Shown: in pieces, positions 8,721-17,866 of the stretch
How the letters are laid out: every line of letters starts with the position of its first letter
How positions within the stretch are numbered: position 1 is the stretch's first letter
Origin: Bacillus albus
GTDB taxonomy: Bacteria > Bacillota > Bacilli > Bacillales > Bacillaceae_G
Direction of reading: 5' to 3'
NCBI RefSeq assembly: GCF_001884185.1
Contig: NZ_MAOE01000059.1
Location: 1-55,593 of the forward strand
Length of the DNA: 55,593 bases
Notes under the pieces: generated by a model
The model's database searches: none
Seen by the model: only the letters and a program-made list of their open reading frames with translations
What the model was told of the DNA's origin: nothing
Made by a program: the position numbers and the translations under genes

Positions 8721-9609
8721 TAAAGATTTACCAGCTCGCAAAGTGTTGCAGGAGGAGAATATTTTTGTAATGACGAAGGAGCGAGCAGAAACACAAGATA
8801 TAAGGGCATTGAAAATTGCTATATTAAATTTAATGCCTACAAAGCAAGAAACAGAAGCGCAATTACTTCGTTTAATTGGAAACACACCGTTGCAATTAGA
8901 TGTTCATTTACTTCATATGGAATCACATTTATCCCGTAATGTAGCACAGGAACATTTAACGAGCTTCTATAAAACATTCCGTGATATTGAGAATGAGAAA
9001 TTTGATGGGCTTATTATTACAGGGGCACCAGTTGAAACTCTTTCTTTTGAAGAGGTAGATTATTGGGAAGAGCTTAAACGTATTATGGATTATTCAAAAA
9101 CGAATGTAACATCTACGCTTCATATTTGCTGGGGAGCACAGGCAGGTTTGTATCATCATTATGGCGTTCCAAAGTATCCTCTTAAGGAAAAAATGTTCGG
9201 TGTATTTGAACATGAAGTCCGTGAGCAACATGTGAAATTGTTACAAGGATTTGATGAGTTGTTTTTCGCCCCTCATTCTCGTCATACGGAAGTACGAGAG
9301 AGTGATATTAAAGAGGTGACAGAGTTAACACTATTAGCAAACTCTGAGGAAGCCGGTGTTCACCTTGTTATTGGGCAAGAAGGAAGACAAGTGTTTGCGC
9401 TCGGTCATAGTGAATACAGTTGTGATACGTTAAAGCAGGAATACGAACGAGATCGTGACAAAGGGTTAAATATTGATGTGCCGAAAAATTACTTTAAGCA
9501 TAATAATCCAGAGGAGAAACCGCTTGTAAGGTGGAGGAGCCATGGGAATCTATTATTCTCTAATTGGCTGAATTATTATGTGTATCAAGAAACCCCTTAT
9601 GTATTATAA
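8704..9609 (+). CDS. metAA: Homoserine O-acetyltransferase (MetA family)
   Basis: 301 aa, glutamine-amidotransferase-like fold. It acylates homoserine to start methionine synthesis. Nucleophile Cys142 ([15 protein letters not shown]); catalytic His and Glu in FALGHSEYS. Residue 111 is Glu ([10 protein letters not shown]). In the B. cereus enzyme Glu111 has been reported to set acetyl-CoA rather than succinyl-CoA use, so acetyltransferase is the better call despite the common succinyltransferase label. SD GGAGG at about 8692; the start overlaps the end of metY, implying translational coupling. Confidence 0.92.
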   Translation: MPIIIDKDLPARKVLQEENIFVMTKERAETQDIRALKIAILNLMPTKQETEAQLLRLIGNTPLQLDVHLLHMESHLSRNVAQEHLTSFYKTFRDIENEKFDGLIITGAPVETLSFEEVDYWEELKRIMDYSKTNVTSTLHICWGAQAGLYHHYGVPKYPLKEKMFGVFEHEVREQHVKLLQGFDELFFAPHSRHTEVRESDIKEVTELTLLANSEEAGVHLVIGQEGRQVFALGHSEYSCDTLKQEYERDRDKGLNIDVPKNYFKHNNPEEKPLVRWRSHGNLLFSNWLNYYVYQETPYVL

Positions 9610-9684
9610 AAAAAGATTGTATAACACGTGGCAACGTTTTCTTTGTAATGATTAACTTATATTTTTCCGAATGTTCAAAAAACA

Positions 9685-9713
9685 TTGTTTTTCAGATTTT
9701 TTACTCATATAAT
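9685..9713 (+). promoter_or_regulatory. SigA-type promoter of hom
   Basis: TTGTTT (9685-9690), 17-bp spacer, TATAAT (9708-9713), about 37 bp before the hom start. It suggests hom has its own promoter besides any read-through from metA. Confidence 0.55.
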
Positions 9714-9750
9714 TTCATCTAATCACAATTTTTGAGGGGGGGACAGTATT

Positions 9751-11046
9751 ATGAAAGAAATTCAAGTTGGTTTGTTAGGTCTTGGGACAGTTGGTAGCGG
9801 TGTAGTTCGTATCATTACAGATCATCAAGAGCGACTTATACACCAAGTAGGTTGTCCTGTAAAAGTAACGAAAGTACTAGTACAAAATATTGAAAAAGAG
9901 AGAGAAGTAGAGGTACCTTCTACTCTATTAACACAAAATGCAAATGAAATTTTAGATAATCCGAATATTGACGTTGTCATCGAAGTGATGGGTGGCATTG
10001 ATGATGCGAAAGCATATATTTTACAAGCTCTACAAAGCGGGAAGCATGTTGTGACTGCTAATAAAGATTTAATGGCGTTACATGGAGCGGAACTCTTAGC
10101 AGTAGCAAAAGATAATAAAGCCGATCTGTTTTATGAAGCAAGTGTAGCCGGAGGGATTCCGATTTTACGAAGTATCGTAGAAGGACTTTCTTCAGATCTT
10201 ATTACGAAAGTAATGGGAATTGTAAATGGGACGACAAATTTTATTTTGACGAAAATGTCAGATGAAGGGAGAGCGTATAACGACGTGTTAAAAGAAGCCC
10301 AACAACTTGGATTTGCAGAAGCAGATCCAACATCAGATGTAGAAGGTTTAGATGCAGCAAGAAAAATGACGATTTTGGCTACTCTTGGTTTCTCTACAAA
10401 TGTAGAGCTTGGAGATGTGAAGGTAAAAGGGATTACTTCTATTACAGAAGAAGATATTGAATACAGTAAGAGTTTAGGATACACGATTAAATTAATCGGT
10501 CTTGCGAAGCGAGATGGTGAAAAATTAGAGGTCACAGTTGAACCAACACTACTTCCAAATACGCATCCTCTTGCGGCTGTACAAAATGAATATAACGCTG
10601 TATATGTGTATGGGGAAGCAGTTGGAGAAACGATGTTTTATGGACCAGGTGCAGGAAGTTTACCGACAGCAACAGCTGTTGTTTCCGATTTAGTAGCTGT
10701 AATGCAAAATATTAGATTAGGGGTAACAGGAAATAGTGCTGTAGTCCCGCAATATCAAAAAGTATTAAAAGAGCCTGACGAAATTGTTGTGAAGAAATTT
10801 TTAAGACTTCATGTGAAAGATGAAATTGGTGTATTTGCAAAAATTACTTCGTTATTCTCTGAGCGTGGCGTTAGCTTTGAAAAGATTATTCAAATGCCAC
10901 TTGAAGAGAAAGGAAAGGCTGAAATTGTAATTGTAACGCATCGTGCGTCTCTTGCTGATTATGATTATATTCTACATACATTGCAATCGTATGAAGAAAT
11001 AGATTGTTTGAAAGCAAATTATCGAATTGAAGGGGATGCTAAGTAG
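9751..11046 (+). CDS. hom: Homoserine dehydrogenase
   Basis: 431 aa. It reduces aspartate semialdehyde to homoserine with NAD(P)H, at the branch to methionine and threonine. N-terminal Rossmann motif GLLGLGTVGSGV (about 7-18); catalytic-domain signatures KDLMALHG, GIVNGTTNFILTKM and GFAEADPTSDVEGLDAARK with the conserved Asp/Lys pair; C-terminal ACT domain about 350-428 (DEIGVFAKITSLFSERGVSFEKI), usually the site of threonine feedback. A strong GAGGGGGG SD precedes ATG 9751. It lies 141 bp after metA, supplying homoserine to MetA. No thrC/thrB follow, unlike the B. subtilis hom-thrCB arrangement. Confidence 0.93.
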   Translation: MKEIQVGLLGLGTVGSGVVRIITDHQERLIHQVGCPVKVTKVLVQNIEKEREVEVPSTLLTQNANEILDNPNIDVVIEVMGGIDDAKAYILQALQSGKHVVTANKDLMALHGAELLAVAKDNKADLFYEASVAGGIPILRSIVEGLSSDLITKVMGIVNGTTNFILTKMSDEGRAYNDVLKEAQQLGFAEADPTSDVEGLDAARKMTILATLGFSTNVELGDVKVKGITSITEEDIEYSKSLGYTIKLIGLAKRDGEKLEVTVEPTLLPNTHPLAAVQNEYNAVYVYGEAVGETMFYGPGAGSLPTATAVVSDLVAVMQNIRLGVTGNSAVVPQYQKVLKEPDEIVVKKFLRLHVKDEIGVFAKITSLFSERGVSFEKIIQMPLEEKGKAEIVIVTHRASLADYDYILHTLQSYEEIDCLKANYRIEGDAK

Positions 11047-11065
11047 CATCTCGTATCATAAAACA

Positions 11066-11106
11066 GAAAGAGCCTATTAAGCAGCTTGCTTAATAGGCTC
11101 TTTTCT
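11066..11106. terminator. Bidirectional terminator between hom and the YitT-like gene
   Basis: AAGAGCCTATTAAGCA / TTGCTTAATAGGCTCTT near-perfect stem. The last codons of the minus-strand gene (EPIKQAA) are encoded inside the stem. Confidence 0.88.
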
Positions 11107-11703
11107 ATTTAAAATCTTCGTACCAACTTGAATAAATGCTTGGATAATCCAGCCTGTTGTAAAGGATAAAATGATTGTTCCAAAATAGATAGGTCCATCT
11201 AATAAGAAGCTTAATGTTAAAAATAAGAATGCTAACGAAATTTCCGTTCTTCTAAATGTCCATTTCTTTTTCTCAGCAACTGTTAAAACGAAAGCTTCTT
11301 GAGGTGCTGCGCAAAGATTTGTAGAGACGTAAAGACCAATACCGGCTCCAATGAATAGATTTCCACAAACAAGTGTTATATATTTTGGAAGAGAACGGAT
11401 AGCGTCCATAATAATTGTAATGGAACCAATCCAATCAACAAAAAGAGAAATAAGAACCATTGTTACAATTGTACCGATTGTAATTTGTTTTTTATTCCAG
11501 AAAAGGACGATAAGGGTAAAAGTAAAGTTAATCATAAAAATCCAAAAACCGATACTAATCCCGAAATTTTGATATAGTGCAATAAAGAAGGAATCATAAG
11601 GGCTAAGTCCAAAGGAAGTAATTGTCGTCATCATATTAATGCCGATGGCGAGAATGAGTAGACCGCCAATGAAAAATATATATTCTAATTTGAGTCGAAA
11701 CAT
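11077..11703 (-). CDS. YitT/YczE-family membrane protein
   Basis: 208 aa with five to six hydrophobic helices. It begins FRLKLEYIFFIGGLLILAIG and holds the family patterns ITSFGLSPYDSFF (about 28-40) and NLFIGAGIGLYVSTNLCAAPQEAF (about 114-137), as in the YczE/YyaS/YitT group. The biochemical role of the group is not established. The ATG at 11703 is preferred over the upstream TTG at 11721 because GAAAGGA, the SD, lies between them. It is divergent from a LacI-type regulator (99 bp apart), which may control it. Confidence 0.72.
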   Translation of the reverse strand: MFRLKLEYIFFIGGLLILAIGINMMTTITSFGLSPYDSFFIALYQNFGISIGFWIFMINFTFTLIVLFWNKKQITIGTIVTMVLISLFVDWIGSITIIMDAIRSLPKYITLVCGNLFIGAGIGLYVSTNLCAAPQEAFVLTVAEKKKWTFRRTEISLAFLFLTLSFLLDGPIYFGTIILSFTTGWIIQAFIQVGTKILNRKEPIKQAA

Positions 11704-11802
11704 AGTTGTATATCCTTTCAAAAAGTATTTGCTAGGAAAGGATATATTGTGGAAAGCTTACCAGGTCAAGGGAGAATTTTTTGCAGGGAAGGGGAAAATG
11801 AG

Positions 11803-12780
11803 ATGACGAATATAAGGAAGATTGCTGAGCTTGCTGGGGTATCTGTTTCAACTGTTTCACGTGTACTAAATAATCATCCATATGTGAATGAACAGAAACG
11901 AAAAGAAATTTTAGCAATTATAGAAGAATTAAATTATACGCAAAATGTGAATGCAATTCATTTAGTAAAAGGAAAAACGAATGTAATTGGCGTTTTATTA
12001 CCGCACGTAAATGATCAATATTATAGCGCTATTATCGAGGGAATATCAAAGGAAACAGCAAAGAATAATTATAATATGATGCTTTGTCAGACGAATTATA
12101 GTGAGGAAAGGGAATTAGAAATTTTGAATATGTTAAAAATGAAAAAACTTGATGGGGTTATTATATGTTCGCGGACAAATAGTAAGGAAAAGCTTGAAGA
12201 ATATACGAAATTCGGCCCTATTGTTATGTGCGAAGAAATCGAATCGAATTTCATTTCGAGTGTGCATATTGATTACTATAAAGTGTTTTCGCGCGGAATG
12301 AAAAGCTTAATAGATGCGGGCCATACAAGTATTGGGTATTGCATTGGAAGAAGTAATAGCATTAATAGTCAGAGAAGAAAACAAGCATATGAAGATTCAC
12401 TTCAACAGATTGCTGTAACACCGATAGAGGACTGGAAGTTTAAAGGCTGTTTTACAGTGGAAGATGGGCGTAATGTGATTAGAGAATGGACCCGTATGTC
12501 AGTAAAACCAACAGCGTTTCTTGTATCTTGCAACCATATTGCCGCGGGGATGGTAACGGAAGCGAAAAAACAAGGCATTCGTATTCCGGAAGAGATTACA
12601 ATTATAGGTTGTGATGATCAAGATGTGGCAGATATTTTAGGCATTACGACGATTTCGTATTGTAGTAAAAATGTCGGCGCAACGGCATTTGAATTATTAT
12701 ATGAAAAGATTAATGATGAGCAAATCGATATAAAGCACGTAGAGTTATTGCCAGAATTAGTACATAGAGAAACAACATAA
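11803..12780 (+). CDS. LacI/GalR-family transcriptional repressor
   Basis: 325 aa. The N-terminal HTH is textbook (IRKIAELAGVSVSTVSRVLN, about 4-23), followed by the hinge and a periplasmic-binding-protein-like effector domain (VIGVLLPHVNDQYYSAIIEG, KKLDGVIICSR, TIIGCDDQDVADILGI). ATG 11803 is chosen over 11749 because the HTH starts here and AAGGGGA lies just upstream. Effector and targets are unknown. The divergent YitT-like gene is the nearest candidate, and no sugar-catabolic genes flank it. Confidence 0.88.
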   Translation: MTNIRKIAELAGVSVSTVSRVLNNHPYVNEQKRKEILAIIEELNYTQNVNAIHLVKGKTNVIGVLLPHVNDQYYSAIIEGISKETAKNNYNMMLCQTNYSEERELEILNMLKMKKLDGVIICSRTNSKEKLEEYTKFGPIVMCEEIESNFISSVHIDYYKVFSRGMKSLIDAGHTSIGYCIGRSNSINSQRRKQAYEDSLQQIAVTPIEDWKFKGCFTVEDGRNVIREWTRMSVKPTAFLVSCNHIAAGMVTEAKKQGIRIPEEITIIGCDDQDVADILGITTISYCSKNVGATAFELLYEKINDEQIDIKHVELLPELVHRETT

Positions 12781-12817
12781 TAGATAAGGTGTGAAAATCG
12801 CTTTTCAAAATGGCGTT

Positions 12818-12826
12818 TGGTATAAT
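12818..12826 (+). promoter_or_regulatory. Extended -10 promoter for the SGNH-ABC operon
   Basis: TGGTATAAT (extended -10, perfect hexamer) 37 bp upstream of the SGNH hydrolase start; the -35 is weak. Confidence 0.45.
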
Positions 12827-12862
12827 TATGGACAATCTATGAGGGCTAAAAGGGGTTTTGAT

Positions 12863-13672
12863 ATGAGATCAAAAGTAGTAAAAGTAATTCTACTCATTAC
12901 AATTGCATCTTTCTGTTTATTTGCATATGGCTTTGTTTCAGGTGTAAATGATGTATTAAATCCGAAAGCTTCAAATTTAATTAAAAAGACCGATGTAGTA
13001 GCAAAAGAGAAAAAGAAATCGGTAGCGTTACAAATCGTTAGTTTAGGTGATTCATTAACACGCGGTGTTGGTGATAAAGAAGGAATTGGTTATGTTGGAC
13101 GGATGAAAGAAGATTTACAAAAAGATTATAAGCAAAAGGTTGCTTTGACTAACTTAGCGGTTAGTGGTGCGAAAATGCCTGACTTATTAAAACAAATTGA
13201 GAGTAGTGGCGCTCAATATTCAATTAAGCAAGCGGATGTAATCGTTTTAACGATTGGAGGAAATGATTTATTTCCAGGTTGGGACTCGCTTGGAAAGATA
13301 GATTTAGAAACATACCGTCCTGATACAGAAACATTCCAGAATGAAGCGAAGAAAATTATAGAAGAAATTCGTAAGTTAAATACAGATAGCCCAATTTTTT
13401 GGCTAGGTTTATATAATCCTTTTGAAGATGTAGAAGATTTAAAAGGGTCTTCAAACATTGTTGTAGACTGGAATGCATCTTTAGAAAAATTGGCGATAAA
13501 TAATAAAAATGTGTATATTACACCGACATTTGATTTATTCCAAAACCGAGGGAAAGATTTATTATACTCCGATCATTTCCATCCGAATGAAATAGGATAT
13601 ACATATATGGCGGACCGATTAGTTCAAAATGTTGCCAGTAAATTAAAACTAGAACAAGGAGGGGTAAAATGA
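12863..13672 (+). CDS. Membrane-anchored SGNH/GDSL-family hydrolase
   Basis: 269 aa. One N-terminal membrane segment or signal anchor (about 5-27), then an SGNH esterase domain facing outward. Block I VSLGDSLTRGVGD with nucleophile Ser64; block III GGND (oxyanion Asn); block V DHFHPNEIGY with the catalytic Asp-His. Substrate unknown; lipid or acyl-ester hydrolysis is usual for the family. ATG 12863 is chosen over 12791 because AAAGGGG precedes it and the signal anchor begins there. Its TGA overlaps the ATPase ATG by 4 bp, so it is translationally coupled to an ABC-2 exporter. Confidence 0.85.
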   Translation: MRSKVVKVILLITIASFCLFAYGFVSGVNDVLNPKASNLIKKTDVVAKEKKKSVALQIVSLGDSLTRGVGDKEGIGYVGRMKEDLQKDYKQKVALTNLAVSGAKMPDLLKQIESSGAQYSIKQADVIVLTIGGNDLFPGWDSLGKIDLETYRPDTETFQNEAKKIIEEIRKLNTDSPIFWLGLYNPFEDVEDLKGSSNIVVDWNASLEKLAINNKNVYITPTFDLFQNRGKDLLYSDHFHPNEIGYTYMADRLVQNVASKLKLEQGGVK

Positions 13673-14586
13673 CGACGATACTTTCCGTACGAGACGTGAA
13701 GAAGGTAATTGGAAAGAAGACGATTGTAGAGAATATTTCCTTTGATGTAAAACAAGGAGAAGTGTTTGGCTTCCTAGGGCCGAATGGTGCCGGAAAAACG
13801 ACTACCATTCGAATGTTAGTTGGATTGATTAAGGAAACAGAAGGCACGATTTCTATCGGCGGTTATTCTATTAAGGAAAATTTCAGAGAAGCGATGCGTC
13901 AAATTGGGAGTATTGTTGAAAACCCAGAACTGTATACATATTTAACGGGATGGGAAAATTTAAAACAATTTGCCCGTATGTTAGGTGGTATATCAGATGA
14001 ACGTATTATTGAAATTGCTCAAATGGTTCATTTGGATGAAAGAATTCACGATAAGGTAAAAACATACTCACTCGGTATGAAACAGCGTCTTGGTATTGCG
14101 CAAGCGCTTCTTGGAAATCCCAAATTGCTCATATTAGATGAGCCAACAAACGGTTTAGACCCAGCTGGGATTAGAGAACTTAGGGAGTTTATACATAAGC
14201 TTGTGAAAGAAGAAAATATGAGTGTGTTTATTTCAAGTCATTTGCTAAGTGAAGTACAAATGATATGTGATCGCGTTGCTATTATTCATAAAGGAAAGAT
14301 GATAACAGTTGCCAAGGTTGAAGATTTAATTCAAACAGCAAGTGATCGCGTAGAATGGATTGTTACACCAATTCTTAAGGCAAAAGATATGCTAGAAGAT
14401 GCTGAGGAAGTAAGAGAAGTGAGTATAGAAAGTGATCGATTACTATGCCGCATGAATATCGCATCTATAAGTAATTGGAATAAACATTTTGTAGAAAACG
14501 GGATAGATGTACATAGCGTTAAGGAACTTGTATTTACGTTAGAAGATTTATTTATTGAACTCACAAGGGGTGAGCAGCATGCGTGA
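13669..14586 (+). CDS. ABC-2 exporter ATP-binding subunit (BcrA-like)
   Basis: 305 aa. Walker A GPNGAGKTTT (about 40-49), Q-loop region, signature YSLGMKQRLGIAQALLG, Walker B LLILDEPTNGLDP, H-loop ISSHLLSE. A C-terminal extension (about 220-305) is typical of BcrA/drug-resistance-type ATPases. It powers the permease encoded next (8-bp overlap). Cargo is unknown; lantibiotic, bacitracin-like or lipid export are family possibilities. SD GGAGGGG lies 6 nt before the start. Confidence 0.9.
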   Translation: MTTILSVRDVKKVIGKKTIVENISFDVKQGEVFGFLGPNGAGKTTTIRMLVGLIKETEGTISIGGYSIKENFREAMRQIGSIVENPELYTYLTGWENLKQFARMLGGISDERIIEIAQMVHLDERIHDKVKTYSLGMKQRLGIAQALLGNPKLLILDEPTNGLDPAGIRELREFIHKLVKEENMSVFISSHLLSEVQMICDRVAIIHKGKMITVAKVEDLIQTASDRVEWIVTPILKAKDMLEDAEEVREVSIESDRLLCRMNIASISNWNKHFVENGIDVHSVKELVFTLEDLFIELTRGEQHA

Positions 14587-15571
14587 ATTTGCGAATCTAG
14601 TTTTAAATGAATCAGAAAAGATTTACCGCAAGAAACGTATTTTTGTTGTCATGCTTATTTTAGCAATCTTGATCCCGCTTTTTGTGTATGCGCAGTATCG
14701 TGAAATAGAAACGACACAAAAAAGACTCGGTACAACGGATTGGAAAGTTTCATTACAACAGCAAATTGTTGATTCTCAAAATCGATTGAACAATTCTAGG
14801 TTGCCAGAAGAATGGCGTGATTGGTTAAAGGTAAGAGTGGAGCAACAACAATATTATTTAGATCATGATATTAACCCGATGGCACCAGGTGCACCGACTT
14901 TTGTCAGAGCATTTATTGAACAAGGAATTACGTTATTTATTCCGCTTCTCGTAATGATTGTCGCTATTGATATTGTTTCAGGGGAACGAAGTGATGGAAC
15001 GATGAAGATGTTACTTACGCGGCCTATCCGGCGCTGGAAAATACTTCTTAGTAAGTACGTAACGATGTTATTTTTCATTTCGCTCATACTCTTTCTTGTA
15101 GGTTTGTTTGCTTACATACTGTCAGGGCTTGTATTTGGGTACTCAGGATGGAATTTACCTGTTTTAACAGGATTCGTCATTGATAAGGAAACGTTAAATA
15201 CGAACTTTGTGCACCTTATTCCGCAGTGGCAATATATATTGATGGCGTATGGATTAGCTTGGTTTGTTGCTATCGTTGTTGGAACTATATCATTTATGGT
15301 CTCTGTTTTAATTCGTAATACACCAGCTGGTATGGGCGTTATGTTAGCCGCATTAATCGCAGGTGGTATTTTGAGCTCATTCGCAACATCTTGGGAAGGT
15401 GCGAAATATATTTTTAGTGTGAATTTATCATTAACGGATTATTTATCAGGAAAATTACCTGCATTACAAGGTTTATCGATGGGGTTTTCTTTAATGAATT
15501 TAACTGTATGGGCCGTTGTGTCCCTAATTATTTCGTTTGTAGTATTTACAAAGCAGGATATGGTGAATTAA
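14579..15571 (+). CDS. ABC-2 type permease
   Basis: 330 aa. N-terminal cytoplasmic part, first membrane helix at about 20-40, a large extracytoplasmic loop, then five helices ([36 protein letters not shown] is the classic ABC-2 region). Forms an exporter with the upstream ATPase. ATG 14579 is preferred over 14555 because AAGGGGTGA precedes it and the overlap with the ATPase stop is then only 8 bp. Last gene of the SGNH-ATPase-permease operon; ung follows after 19 bp and may be cotranscribed. Confidence 0.86.
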   Translation: MREFANLVLNESEKIYRKKRIFVVMLILAILIPLFVYAQYREIETTQKRLGTTDWKVSLQQQIVDSQNRLNNSRLPEEWRDWLKVRVEQQQYYLDHDINPMAPGAPTFVRAFIEQGITLFIPLLVMIVAIDIVSGERSDGTMKMLLTRPIRRWKILLSKYVTMLFFISLILFLVGLFAYILSGLVFGYSGWNLPVLTGFVIDKETLNTNFVHLIPQWQYILMAYGLAWFVAIVVGTISFMVSVLIRNTPAGMGVMLAALIAGGILSSFATSWEGAKYIFSVNLSLTDYLSGKLPALQGLSMGFSLMNLTVWAVVSLIISFVVFTKQDMVN

Positions 15572-15590
15572 TTGGACGGGAAGTGAAAGT

Positions 15591-16268
15591 ATGAAAAATG
15601 TTTTAAAAAATGATTGGGGGCCATTATTGGCACCGGAATTTGAGAAAGAATACTATCTTACTTTAGCTAATTTTTTGAGAGAAGAGTACAGCACACATGT
15701 TGTTTATCCAAAAATAGAAGATATTTTTAACGCTCTACAATATACAAGTTATGAAAATACAAAGGTTGTTATTTTAGGACAAGATCCATATCACGGACCA
15801 GATCAAGCGCATGGTTTAAGCTTCTCAGTACAACCTGGTATTAAAACGCCGCCGTCCTTGCTAAATATGTATAAAGAACTTCGAGATGAATACGGTTATG
15901 ACATTCCAAATAACGGTTATTTAGTAAAGTGGACAGAGCAAGGAGTTTTATTATTAAATACGGTACTAACAGTTCGACAAGGTGAAGCGAATTCTCATAA
16001 AGGGAAAGGATGGGAGCATTTCACAGATCGCGTAATTGAGCTATTAAATGAACGTGAAAAGCCGGTTATTTTCATATTGTGGGGACGCCATGCACAGGCG
16101 AAGAAAAAGTTAATTACGAATACGAAGCACCATATTATTGAATCTGTACATCCAAGCCCACTATCAGCAAGACGTGGTTTCTTTGGGAGTAAGCCATACT
16201 CTAAAGTAAATACGATTTTAGCAAATATGGGTGAGAGGGAAATTGATTGGGAAATTCCAAATTTGTAA
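15591..16268 (+). CDS. ung: Uracil-DNA glycosylase
   Basis: 225 aa, family 1 UDG. It removes uracil from DNA, starting base-excision repair. Water-activating loop GQDPYHGP with Asp65; [10 protein letters not shown] uracil-specificity strand; DNA-intercalation loop [14 protein letters not shown]. Length matches the family (about 225 aa). SD GGAAGTGA precedes the ATG. In B. subtilis the same gene begins the ywdG-ywdL cluster, which is conserved in scattered form downstream here. Confidence 0.96.
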   Translation: MKNVLKNDWGPLLAPEFEKEYYLTLANFLREEYSTHVVYPKIEDIFNALQYTSYENTKVVILGQDPYHGPDQAHGLSFSVQPGIKTPPSLLNMYKELRDEYGYDIPNNGYLVKWTEQGVLLLNTVLTVRQGEANSHKGKGWEHFTDRVIELLNEREKPVIFILWGRHAQAKKKLITNTKHHIIESVHPSPLSARRGFFGSKPYSKVNTILANMGEREIDWEIPNL

Positions 16269-16270
16269 AT

Positions 16271-16305
16271 AAAAAGGTAGTTAACATTCGTTAACTACCT
16301 TTTTA
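16271..16305. terminator. Bidirectional terminator between ung and DUF3817 gene
   Basis: AAAAAGGTAGTTAAC, ATTC loop, GTTAACTACCTTTTT. Confidence 0.9.
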
Positions 16306-16599
16306 TTATTGTTGTTCGTTCTTTAATTTAGCATCTAGTACAAACGTACCGAATGGGATAACCGATGAAACAAATGCCCCAAGTGCCCACGCAATTGATT
16401 TGCGGTGTACGATTGTTACTTGAATTACCGCAAAGATGAATAGGATAAATAAAACACCATGAGCCATACCTGTAATTTTAACAGCTGTAGCAAATCCTGC
16501 GAAATATTTCAATGGCATTGCTACAAATAATAGTAATAGGAAAGAAATACCTTCAACTAGTCCAATTGCTCTTAATCGTCCGATTGGTGTAGATAACAT
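16306..16599 (-). CDS. DUF3817-family integral membrane protein (YdzA-like)
   Basis: 97 aa with three hydrophobic helices (LVEGISFLLLLFVAMPLKYF, MAHGVLFILFIFAVIQVT, WALGAFVSSVIPFGTFVLD). The GxxEGxSFLLLL start and the GMAHG motif are characteristic of DUF3817. Function unknown. The ATG at 16599 is preceded by AAAGGAGG. Monocistronic, with its own terminator toward ung. Confidence 0.8.
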   Translation of the reverse strand: MLSTPIGRLRAIGLVEGISFLLLLFVAMPLKYFAGFATAVKITGMAHGVLFILFIFAVIQVTIVHRKSIAWALGAFVSSVIPFGTFVLDAKLKNEQQ

Positions 16600-16758
16600 A
16601 AAGCAACCTCCTTTAACGTATGCTTGTATATAGTAAATTTGTATTCTTCTTCAAAATAAAATAGTCTATTTTGTTTCATTATATACAAAAAGAAAGTTTA
16701 CACTACGAGAATAGTGCAAAGTTCAAAATATAGTCACAAAAGCATGAGAATTTAAATA

Positions 16759-16796
16759 AAAACCTATTTGAAGTATTTGACTTCAAATAGGTTTTA
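16759..16796 (-). terminator. Intrinsic terminator after the HAD gene
   Basis: AAAACCTATTTGAAG / CTTCAAATAGGTTTT stem with a 7-nt loop, just beyond the stop of the minus-strand HAD gene. Confidence 0.85.
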
Positions 16797-16808
16797 TGAA
16801 TGAAAATA

Positions 16809-17630
16809 TTAAACAAGTACTTCGTTTTTTAGTACGAACTTCTCTACAACTTTTGCAACGCCATCGTTCATATTTGTATCTGTTACGTAGTTTGCAATTT
16901 CTTTAATATCATCAGGTGCATTACCCATTGCAACGCCAAGACCAGCAAATTCGATCATCGCTTGGTCGTTATAGCTATCGCCCATTGCGATCACTTTTTC
17001 GCGCTTAATGCCAAGTTTTTGGATCAGTTTGTTTAAGCTCGTTCCTTTTGTAACACCAGCTTCAGTAAATTCTAAGAAGAATGGTTTAGAACGCATAACG
17101 CTTAATTGGCCTTCTAGTTGTTGTTGTAGTTTCTTTTCTACTACAACAAGGCGTTCAGCTTCTTTATTCATTAATACCTTTACTACAGGTTCTTTAACAG
17201 CGGCTTTAAAGTCATCTACTACAACAATTGGCATACCAGTAATATCGCCCTCAATTTCAGTATAAGGATTATTTTCTTCTGTTACGATATCATCGCCCAT
17301 ATAAGTATGAATCCATACATCTTCAGTTTTACTAATTTCAAATAGGTTGTGAACGATTTCAGGAGATAGCGTACTACTAAAGATTTCTTCGTTTGTTTTA
17401 CAGTTAATAATTTTTGCACCATTAAAAGATAGAATGAAACTGCCGTATTCTTCTAAACGAAGTTCTTTCGCTACATTGCGCATACCAAACGTTGGGCGCC
17501 CAGAAGCAAGTACAACTTTTACACCTTGCTCTTGTGCAGTCATTAGAGCCTCTTTCGTACGAGGTGAAATAGTATGGTCATCACGTAATAAAGTATCATC
17601 TAAATCTAAAACAATCATTTTATAAGTCAT
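16809..17630 (-). CDS. Cof-type HAD-IIB sugar/nucleotide phosphatase
   Basis: 273 aa. Motif I VLDLDDTLL with Asp9 nucleophile and Asp11; motif II ASGRPTFGM; motif III Lys in GVTKGTSLNKLIQKLG; motif IV MGDSYNDQAMIEFAG. The large alpha/beta cap between motifs II and III marks the Cof/YidA type. Members dephosphorylate sugar phosphates, FMN or PLP, and the specific substrate cannot be told. SD GAGAGGA sets the ATG at 17630. It lies downstream of the NCS2 permease on the same strand, separated by 236 bp that hold a 41-bp palindrome. Confidence 0.87.
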   Translation of the reverse strand: MTYKMIVLDLDDTLLRDDHTISPRTKEALMTAQEQGVKVVLASGRPTFGMRNVAKELRLEEYGSFILSFNGAKIINCKTNEEIFSSTLSPEIVHNLFEISKTEDVWIHTYMGDDIVTEENNPYTEIEGDITGMPIVVVDDFKAAVKEPVVKVLMNKEAERLVVVEKKLQQQLEGQLSVMRSKPFFLEFTEAGVTKGTSLNKLIQKLGIKREKVIAMGDSYNDQAMIEFAGLGVAMGNAPDDIKEIANYVTDTNMNDGVAKVVEKFVLKNEVLV

Positions 17631-17745
17631 ATTGAAAATTCCTCTCTTTGTTGAAATAGAAATAAAGTTTTATGAAGATATTGGGGAATATATAGTAAGA
17701 CATCGAACTTCTTTATGTGAAATTAGGAGAAGTTCTATATTATTA

Positions 17746-17786
17746 GTATAAATTACCATGAGCAAGTTGCCCATGATAATTTATAC
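17746..17786. repeat. 41-bp near-perfect palindrome between permease and HAD genes
   Basis: GTATAAATTACCATG (17746-17760) faces CATGATAATTTATAC (17772-17786) with one mismatch, and the 11-bp centre also pairs. In minus-strand RNA the mismatch becomes a G-U pair, so the hairpin is continuous. No T tract follows on either strand, so it is not a simple terminator. It could be an operator or an RNA processing/stability element. The rest of the 17631-17866 gap shows nothing else. Confidence 0.6.
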
Positions 17787-17866
17787 CGCTAATGCCTAAT
17801 TAGTTTTCATTTTATCATTATCGTAACAACTCTAAAGGTAGAGTGCAATAATGGAAGTTTTCCAAT

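Noticed and set aside
8704-9609. Homoserine O-succinyltransferase label
   Set aside because: Glu at position 111 and pairing with MetY favour the acetyltransferase.
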